Shown here: positions 6,221 to 11,283 of the stretch, piece by piece
Layout of the letters: each line of letters begins with the position of its first letter
Numbering within the stretch: position 1 is the first letter of the stretch
Made by a program: the position numbers and the translations under genes
The notes under the pieces: generated by a model
The model's database searches: none
The model's input: only the letters and a program-made list of their open reading frames with translations
Told to the model about the DNA's origin: nothing
Assembly (NCBI GenBank): GCA_022736495.1
Contig: DZCR01000108.1
Coordinates: forward strand, 1-11,283
Source of the DNA: Desulfobacca acetoxidans
GTDB lineage: Bacteria > Desulfobacterota > Desulfobaccia > Desulfobaccales > 0-14-0-80-60-11
Direction: 5' to 3'
DNA: 11,283 nucleotides

Positions 6221-7894
6221 ATGAACAACAACAATACTTCCCCTTCAAACTCAATCCTCCACAGGGTTACAGCCTTTATTCGCCACCCCCGGATGAGCGG
6301 TATGCAGTTGACCCTGGCGGTATCGGTGTTGCTGGTACTGTTCTATAATAATGGTTTCTGGGTCGAGATTTTCAAGATAGCGGCTGAATCGCAACAAAAT
6401 CGTTTTTTTCTGGGTTCTATATTCGTCTTACTGGTTGCCTTTATCAATCTCGGCCTTTCCGTAGTCAGTTTCCGACCCATTCTTAAACCCTCTCTGATCC
6501 TGATCCTTGTGGTCGCCACTCTGGGCGCCTATTTCATGAAGACCTATGGTCTCATGATTGATCGGTCGATGATCAGAAATGTCCTGGCCACAGATCTGGG
6601 CGACATCTCGGAGCTGTTTAATATCAAGATGCTCTATTATCTGGTGGTGCTGGGGGGACTGCCGTCTCTTTTCGTCTGGCGGATCGAGATTCGCTCCCAG
6701 GGCGTGGTGAAAGAGTTATTTATGGCCTTGGGGACTCTGCTGGTCAGTCTGGCGGTCATGGTGGTTCTCCTGGTTGTTTTCTATAAGGATTACATATCGT
6801 TAGGGAAGAACTATAACTACGTGCGCCATCTGGTCAATCCGGTGAACTCTCTGTACGCGATTGCCTCGTGTGCCAAGGGGAGGGTGGGTCAGGGCCGAAT
6901 TGTGGCGCGGCCTGTTGGCGAAGACGCGCACCTGGAAACTGACTGGCAGGCGCGGGGAAAGAAGAATCTGGTCATCCTGGTGGTGGGTGAGGCGGCACGG
7001 GCACGGCAGTTTTCGCTTAACGGCTACGAAAAAAAGACTAACCCGTTTCTGGAGCAGGAAGAGGTTCTCAGTTTTACCAACACTTCCTCTTGTGGGACGG
7101 TGACTACCACGTCTTTGCCCTGCATGTTCTCCCATTTTGGTCGGGAGTCCTTCAGCGATTCCAAGGCCCAGCACCATGAGGGGCTTCTTGATGTGGTGTC
7201 GCATGGTGGTGTTCAGGTCTTGTGGCGGGAGAATAACTCGGGGTGTAAAGGGGTGTGCGATCGAGTCGAGGTGCAGGTGGCGGGGGGGCAGGGACAGACA
7301 GACCCTCTCTGTGCCACCGGCGAGTGTCAGGATATGATTCTGCTTGCGGGCGTGCAGGAATATATCGAGAAGGCAGGCAGCGACACCCTGATTGTCCTGC
7401 ATCAGAAAGGGAGTTACGGGCCGGGATATTATCGGAGATCACCGGCCGAATTCAAGCGTTTTCTCCCGGAGTGCACCACCAATCAGTTGCAGGAATGTCG
7501 GGCCGAGGAATTGGTAAACGCCTATGACAACACGATTGTCTACACCGATTATTTCCTCTCCCAGGTGATTGATCTGCTCAAGAAAAACAGCGAACACTTC
7601 AATACGTCCATGCTCTATCTCTCGGATTATGGCGAGTCTTTAGGGGAAAAGAATATCTATCTCCATGGCCTGCCCTATGTGATTGCCCCGGAAGAACAGA
7701 AGCGCGTCCCTTTTATCCTCTGGTTTGGTGATGCCTTCTTGAAGGAGAATCGGATTGATAAGAGCTGTCTGCAAAAAAAGCTGGACGATGAGCTGTCCCA
7801 TGACAATCTTTTCCATTCCGTCTTGGGATTACTGGGGATTAAAACAGTGATGTATGAGAAGAATCTCGATATTTTCAGTGACTGCCGGAGGTGA
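6221..7894 (+). CDS. eptA: EptA/MCR-family phosphoethanolamine transferase with two His-to-Tyr changes
   Basis: A 557-residue inner-membrane enzyme of the EptA (PmrC)/MCR family, which moves phosphoethanolamine from phosphatidylethanolamine to lipid A and lowers binding of cationic peptides such as polymyxin. Five membrane helices lie at about 29-45, 62-83, 88-107, 137-154 and 166-188. A periplasmic sulfatase-like domain follows from about 248. E257 in VVGEAARA is a zinc ligand. T295 in CGTVT is the expected nucleophile. C291/C301 and C418/C426 keep the disulfide spacing of MCR-1 (C281/C291, C414/C422). H482 in YLHG matches MCR-1 H478. Two normally conserved histidines are tyrosine: Y399 in HQKGSYGP (family GSHGP, MCR-1 H395) and Y470 in SDYGES (family SDHGES, zinc ligand H466 in MCR-1). 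Codons are TAC and TAT. The enzyme may therefore bind metal differently, have another substrate, or be less active. It follows dgkA by 15 bases with a weak AGAGAGAG ribosome site. Confidence 0.88.
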   Translation: MNNNNTSPSNSILHRVTAFIRHPRMSGMQLTLAVSVLLVLFYNNGFWVEIFKIAAESQQNRFFLGSIFVLLVAFINLGLSVVSFRPILKPSLILILVVATLGAYFMKTYGLMIDRSMIRNVLATDLGDISELFNIKMLYYLVVLGGLPSLFVWRIEIRSQGVVKELFMALGTLLVSLAVMVVLLVVFYKDYISLGKNYNYVRHLVNPVNSLYAIASCAKGRVGQGRIVARPVGEDAHLETDWQARGKKNLVILVVGEAARARQFSLNGYEKKTNPFLEQEEVLSFTNTSSCGTVTTTSLPCMFSHFGRESFSDSKAQHHEGLLDVVSHGGVQVLWRENNSGCKGVCDRVEVQVAGGQGQTDPLCATGECQDMILLAGVQEYIEKAGSDTLIVLHQKGSYGPGYYRRSPAEFKRFLPECTTNQLQECRAEELVNAYDNTIVYTDYFLSQVIDLLKKNSEHFNTSMLYLSDYGESLGEKNIYLHGLPYVIAPEEQKRVPFILWFGDAFLKENRIDKSCLQKKLDDELSHDNLFHSVLGLLGIKTVMYEKNLDIFSDCRR

Positions 7895-7898
7895 AGAA

Positions 7899-8048
7899 AA
7901 TTACGAATTACGAATTACGAATTATGAATAGATTCCTGCTTTTCAAGCGATGCGGGGAATTTGAAATCAGAAACACCAAAACTCCATTGTATAATCTGAC
8001 AAAGTAGAATTGCATGAATTCGTAATTCCTAATTCGTAATTCGTAATT
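7899..8048. repeat. Inverted-repeat element with GAATTAC heptamer ends, 150 bp
   Basis: Bases 7899-7929 and 8018-8048 are inverted repeats of 31 bp with two mismatches. Each arm is itself a tandem array of the heptamer ACGAATT (read as AATTCGT on the right). Between them lie 88 bases with no coding potential. The element starts 4 bases after the eptA stop and ends 7 bases before the ATG of the radical SAM gene, so it fills the whole gap. GAATTAC arrays of this kind occur between genes in several unrelated bacterial groups; this one is MITE-like in shape. No clear target duplication is visible. The arms could fold into a long AT-rich hairpin on the mRNA just before the downstream start codon. 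Confidence 0.75.
7990..7995 (+). promoter_or_regulatory. Possible -10 box inside the GAATTAC element
   Basis: A perfect TATAAT lies at 7990-7995 in the spacer of the inverted-repeat element, 61 bases before the radical SAM ATG at 8056. No good -35 box is found at 16-18 bases upstream (the region reads CAGAAACACC). TTGAAA occurs further away, with a 23-base spacer, which is too long. If active, it would make the inserted element the promoter of the downstream pair of genes. Confidence 0.25.
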
Positions 8049-8055
8049 GACCAAA

Positions 8056-9150
8056 ATGCCTTTTGTTATTCCTGTTTTTATTCCCCATCAGGGCTGTCCG
8101 CAACAATGTCTGTTTTGTAATCAGTATTCGATCACTGGAGATGGTGACAAGCCTCTGGTGACGGGTACACAGGTGACAGCTACTATCGAGGAATGGCTGG
8201 CTCGCCCCCGCCGCCAGCCGCTATCGCCAACGCAGGTTGCCTTTTATGGCGGCTCCTTTACCTGTCTGCCCCGTGCTCGTCAGGAAGAGCTGCTGGCCGC
8301 AGTCCGGCCCTTTCTGCAATCGCAGGCCAGGAGCGGAATATTTGCCGCGTTGCGCTCGCCTGATGACGTTGCGCTTGCGCCGGGTGAGGATGAAGCGCGA
8401 TCCGCGCTGGTCGGGTCCATCCGGCTGTCCACCCGTCCTGATTGCGTGGACAGTGAGGTCTGCTCTTTTCTTCGGTCGCGGGGGGTGAAAATTGTCGAGC
8501 TGGGTGTGCAGTCTCTGGATGATCGGGTGTTGCAGGCATCCCGGCGCGGCCATACCAGTGACCATTGCCGACGGGCGGTGGCCCTGCTGCAAGCGGCGGG
8601 GATGGAGGTGGGGGTTCAGTTGATGCCCGGCCTGCCTTTGGAGACGACGGGTTCTTTTCTGCGGACGGTGCGCGAGGTGATAACTCTTGCGCCGTCCTTT
8701 GTCCGTCTCTATCCGGTACTGGTGGTGGAACACGCCGGGCTGGCTGTGCTGTATCGGCGCGGCGAGTATCGGCCTCTGTCCATGAATCGGGCGCTGGCCT
8801 TGAGCTGTCGGGCCAAGGAGTTGCTGATGGCGGCAGGGATCCGGGTGGTGCGGATCGGGTTGCAGCCGTCGGCGTCGCTTGAGCGTGAACTGGTGGCCGG
8901 GCCGTATCATCCCGCCTTTGGCGAGCTGGTTGCCGCTCGAATCTGGTTCAAAAAGATTCGCCCGTTGCTGGCAGGGTGTCCAGCCGGTAAACGAGTGGAG
9001 CTGCGGATCTCCCCCCGCGATCTCTCTGCGGTCATGGGCATGAAACGAGCGAACATGCGACGGTTTGAGGGCTTGGGCCTGGCCAGTCGTCTGGAAATAC
9101 AAACTGATAACGAAATACAACGAGGAACATTCGTCTATGCTGTCAATTAA
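8056..9150 (+). CDS. Elp3-like radical SAM protein without acetyltransferase domain
   Basis: A 364-residue cytoplasmic radical SAM protein. The [4Fe-4S] cluster motif CPQQCLFC (C14, C18, C21) follows the start PFVIPVFIPHQG. YGGSFT at 64-69 is the SAM-binding glycine segment. SIRLSTRPD at 121-129, VELGVQSLDD at 147-156 and GVQLMPGLP at 186-194 are the barrel strands typical of the Elp3 (COG1243) radical SAM family, and GLQPSASLERELVAGPYHPAFGELV at 268-292 matches the short bacterial branch. The KAT acetyltransferase half of true Elp3 is absent, so tRNA wobble modification cannot be assumed; the function of this branch is unknown to me. Residues about 88-119 look like an extra loop before SIRLSTRPD. 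ATG 8056 is preferred; in-frame TTG 8047 lies inside the inverted repeat. No Shine-Dalgarno is seen because the repeat occupies that position. The end overlaps the next gene by 14 bases. I recall this family beside rnc in other bacteria, and here it is three genes downstream of rnc. Confidence 0.87.
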   Translation: MPFVIPVFIPHQGCPQQCLFCNQYSITGDGDKPLVTGTQVTATIEEWLARPRRQPLSPTQVAFYGGSFTCLPRARQEELLAAVRPFLQSQARSGIFAALRSPDDVALAPGEDEARSALVGSIRLSTRPDCVDSEVCSFLRSRGVKIVELGVQSLDDRVLQASRRGHTSDHCRRAVALLQAAGMEVGVQLMPGLPLETTGSFLRTVREVITLAPSFVRLYPVLVVEHAGLAVLYRRGEYRPLSMNRALALSCRAKELLMAAGIRVVRIGLQPSASLERELVAGPYHPAFGELVAARIWFKKIRPLLAGCPAGKRVELRISPRDLSAVMGMKRANMRRFEGLGLASRLEIQTDNEIQRGTFVYAVN

Positions 9151-11125
9151 CCATCTGGATGTCCGTTTCGGCGAGAAACATCTGTTCAAGGATATTTCCC
9201 AGCGGGTCCATGCCGGTGACCGGGTTGGTCTGATTGGGGTCAACGGGGCGGGCAAGTCAACCCTGCTCAAGATTATGGCCGGGGTGAGCGCCTGTGATGA
9301 CGGGGTGATTACCAAGTCCAAACATTTTACTGTGGGCTATCTGCCCCAGGAGAGCAGCGCCCTGGTCTCGGAGAATACCTTGTACCAGGAGGCGGAGAGT
9401 GCCTTTGATGAGATTCTGACCTTGCAGCAGGAGGCGGATTTCCTCCACGATCAGCTGGCGGTGACGGATCACGATTCCGAACTCTTTGCTGCCATGCTGG
9501 AGCGGCAGGGGGAGTTGCAGCATCAACTGGACGGGCATGATATTTATACCATCCGGGCTCGGGTGGAAAAGGTGCTGCTGGGCTTAGGTTTTAAGCAGGC
9601 CGACATGGATGCGCCGGTGACCAGCTTTTCCGGCGGCTGGGTCATGCGGTTGATGCTGGCCAAGATGCTCTTGATCTCGCCCTCGCTGCTGCTGCTGGAT
9701 GAACCTACCAATCACCTCGATCTGGAGTCCCTGACCTGGGTGGAGGAATTTTTCCGTTCCTGCCGGGGGGCGATGGTCATTATTTCCCATGATCGCACCT
9801 TTCTTGACAAGATCACCAAGACCACTTGGGAGTTGAGTCTGGGCAAGCTCTCGGTTTATAAAGGAAATTATTCCTATTATGTCCAGGAAAAGGCGGAGCG
9901 GCGAATCATCGAAAAAGGGGCCTACGATAATCAGCAGGCCAAGATCAAGCAGACCATGCGCTTTGTCGAGCGGTTCCGGGCCAAATCCACCAAGGCCAAA
10001 CAGGTGCAGAGCCGGGTAAAACAGCTTGAGAAGATCGATCTCATCGAGTTGTCAGATGATGAACAGCAGATTCGTTTCACCTTCCCGCCCGCCCCTCCGT
10101 CTGGCCGCGATGTCTTGCAGATAGAAGGTCTGACCAAAAGTTTCCAGGGGCGCCAGATTTTTTCAGGGGTTAATCTGCAACTTCAGCGCGGAGACAAAGT
10201 GGCGGTGGTCGGGGTCAATGGCGCCGGTAAATCAACCCTGCTCAAGATCATCGGCGGGCAACTTGACTATGACGAGGGCGAGATCAAGTTTGGCCACAAC
10301 GTCCAGCTCTCCTACTTTGGCCAGCATCAGGCCCAGGAGTTGTCGCCCACCCTGACTGCCCTGGAGACCATGGCCCTGTCCGGCGCCGAGCTGACTGTTA
10401 CCCGTACCCGCTCTCTGCTGGGGGCCTTTCTCTTTCGGGGCGAAGAGGTCGATAAAAAAGTTGCGGTGCTTTCGGGCGGCGAAAAAAGCCGACTGGCCCT
10501 GGCCAAGATGATCGCCAAGCCCGCTAACTGTATGCTCCTTGATGAGCCGACCAACCATCTGGACATGAGTTCCCAGGAGGTCTTGCAGGAGGCCATGGCC
10601 CAGTATGACGGCTGTATCATTGTGGTTTCCCATAACCGGTATTTTGTCGATAGTTTTGTCAACAAGGTGCTGGTGGTGGGTGATGGCCAGGTGAGCCTGC
10701 ATGAAGGGAATGTGAGTGAATATCTGCACAAGATAAGCCGGGAAGATGAAGACCAGAAAATCGTCGATCACCAGGAACAGGCCTCTGGAGATGGGAGCGG
10801 GGTAGAGCATTCACGGGAATCAAAAAAGGAGAGACGTCAGCAGGAGGCGCAGGAACGGCAGGAGCGTAACCGTAGATTGGGCCCGTGGAAGAAAAAGACC
10901 GAGGAGGCTGAACACCAGATAGCGAGCCTGGAAGGGCGAAAAGAAGAATTGGAAGCCCTGATGGCAGATCCTGAGCTGTACCGGGATGAAGAGGCCTGGG
11001 CCAGAACCAGCAAAGAGTATGACCAGTGCAAGACCCATCTTGAGAGCTGGAACGGGCAATGGGAAGAGGCCCAGGCCGAAATTGAGGATATAGAGGCCGT
11101 TTTTTTGGCTTCGGCCTCCAGCTAA
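9137..11125 (+). CDS. ABC-F family ATPase, translation factor type
   Basis: A 662-residue soluble protein with two ABC ATPase domains and no membrane segment. ABC1 (about 1-250) has Walker A GVNGAGKST at 34-42, signature SFSGGW at 163-168, Walker B LLLLDEPTNHLD at 184-195 and switch His in ISHDR at 216-220. A charged linker (about 250-325, RFVERFRAKSTKAKQVQSRVKQLEK) is the P-site tRNA interaction motif region of ABC-F proteins. ABC2 (about 326-530) has GVNGAGKST at 359-367, VLSGGEKSR at 444-452, MLLDEPTNHLD at 466-476 and VSHNR at 497-501. Residues about 556-655 form a charged coiled-coil tail, as in Uup/YdiF-like members. Such proteins bind the ribosomal E site and rescue or regulate stalled translation; some protect against antibiotics, which cannot be told here. 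ATG 9137 is set by GAGGAA at 9122-9127 and gives MLSINHLDV, a normal ABC-F start; the frame is open further upstream inside the radical SAM gene. The 14-base overlap implies coupled translation. Confidence 0.95.
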   Translation: MLSINHLDVRFGEKHLFKDISQRVHAGDRVGLIGVNGAGKSTLLKIMAGVSACDDGVITKSKHFTVGYLPQESSALVSENTLYQEAESAFDEILTLQQEADFLHDQLAVTDHDSELFAAMLERQGELQHQLDGHDIYTIRARVEKVLLGLGFKQADMDAPVTSFSGGWVMRLMLAKMLLISPSLLLLDEPTNHLDLESLTWVEEFFRSCRGAMVIISHDRTFLDKITKTTWELSLGKLSVYKGNYSYYVQEKAERRIIEKGAYDNQQAKIKQTMRFVERFRAKSTKAKQVQSRVKQLEKIDLIELSDDEQQIRFTFPPAPPSGRDVLQIEGLTKSFQGRQIFSGVNLQLQRGDKVAVVGVNGAGKSTLLKIIGGQLDYDEGEIKFGHNVQLSYFGQHQAQELSPTLTALETMALSGAELTVTRTRSLLGAFLFRGEEVDKKVAVLSGGEKSRLALAKMIAKPANCMLLDEPTNHLDMSSQEVLQEAMAQYDGCIIVVSHNRYFVDSFVNKVLVVGDGQVSLHEGNVSEYLHKISREDEDQKIVDHQEQASGDGSGVEHSRESKKERRQQEAQERQERNRRLGPWKKKTEEAEHQIASLEGRKEELEALMADPELYRDEEAWARTSKEYDQCKTHLESWNGQWEEAQAEIEDIEAVFLASASS

Positions 11126-11180
11126 GCCGCTGTAAAAAAGAACAAGGCCCGTTGATTACTACCCATTGTGGCGTGGCATA

Positions 11181-11237
11181 AGAAGCCGTAAACCAGACAA
11201 GCAAGAAAAAGACCTTGCTTGTCTGGCAACGGCTTCT
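11181..11237. repeat. Long interrupted hairpin downstream of the ABC-F gene
   Basis: AGAAGCCGT at 11181-11189 pairs with 11229-11237, and CCAGACAAGCAAG at 11193-11205 pairs with 11214-11226. Together they give 22 bp of stem with a small internal loop (3 bases against 2) and an 8-base apical loop AAAAAGAC. The plus strand continues with eight A, so there is no U-tract; on the minus strand the stem is followed by TTATGCC. It is therefore not a standard intrinsic terminator in either direction. It may stabilise the 3' end of the radical SAM/ABC-F mRNA, or be another interspersed repeat. Confidence 0.6.
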
Positions 11238-11283
11238 AAAAAAAACTTGCCTGTTTCCTGTCTTTCAGGGTATTTTGTTACGT

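Noticed and set aside
7899..8048. CRISPR array from the repeated GAATTAC units
   Set aside because: The units are contiguous heptamers without spacers and form inverted arms, and no cas gene is nearby.
9065..9136. N-terminal extension of the ABC-F protein from base 9065
   Set aside because: It lies within the radical SAM gene; GAGGAA before ATG 9137 and the family-typical MLSINHLDV start favour the shorter protein.
8221..9321. Minus-strand open frame of 366 codons opposite the radical SAM gene
   Set aside because: The plus-strand gene carries the cluster cysteines and family motifs, while the antisense product resembles no family and crosses into the ABC-F gene.
10659..11204. Minus-strand open frame covering the hairpin and the end of the ABC-F gene
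   Set aside because: Most of it is antisense to the coiled-coil tail of the ABC-F protein; no domain or ribosome site is seen.

Overview
The window looks like chromosomal DNA from a moderately GC-rich, Gram-negative anaerobe, most likely a Desulfobacterota (delta-proteobacterial, Desulfobulbales-like) bacterium. The grounds are a small periplasmic c-type cytochrome paired with a DUF3373-like outer-membrane barrel, an EptA-type lipid A enzyme, a short Elp3-like radical SAM protein, and a REP-like palindrome plus two short inverted-repeat elements between genes. The taxonomic call is inference; no marker gene in the window fixes it.

Layout. (1) Bases 1-65 are a REP-like perfect palindrome. (2) 176-2043 hold a mono-haem cytochrome c and, 11 bases later, a coiled-coil plus beta-barrel outer-membrane protein, probably co-transcribed. 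(3) 2049-2189 is a MITE-like imperfect palindrome. (4) 2253-4760 is a full-length glycogen phosphorylase with all key residues. (5) 4890-5080 carries a tRNA-Cys(GCA) gene on the minus strand with its own promoter and terminator. It is divergent from the next operon, and its promoter overlaps a candidate plus-strand promoter. (6) 5094-7894 is a tight rnc-dgkA-eptA cluster: RNase III, diacylglycerol kinase and phosphoethanolamine transferase. (7) 7899-8048 is an element with 31-bp inverted ends built from a GAATTAC heptamer. It abuts the start of (8), an Elp3-like radical SAM gene, which overlaps (9) a two-domain ABC-F ATPase gene ending at 11125. A long hairpin without a U-tract follows at 11181-11237.

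How the genes fit together. DgkA and EptA form a sensible biochemical pair: EptA takes phosphoethanolamine from phosphatidylethanolamine and leaves diacylglycerol, which DgkA converts to phosphatidic acid. RNase III, the radical SAM protein and the ABC-F protein relate to RNA or translation. The cytochrome and barrel pair could serve redox chemistry at the envelope, but no electron-transfer route can be shown from sequence alone.

The strongest oddities are in catalytic residues. The EptA-family protein has tyrosine at two positions that are histidine in characterised EptA/MCR enzymes, one of them a zinc ligand. The RNase III has cysteine at the position of a metal-binding aspartate. I found no CRISPR array, phage, toxin-antitoxin or defence locus, and no wholly new multi-gene system. 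The window is mainly housekeeping genes with short mobile-type repeats between them.
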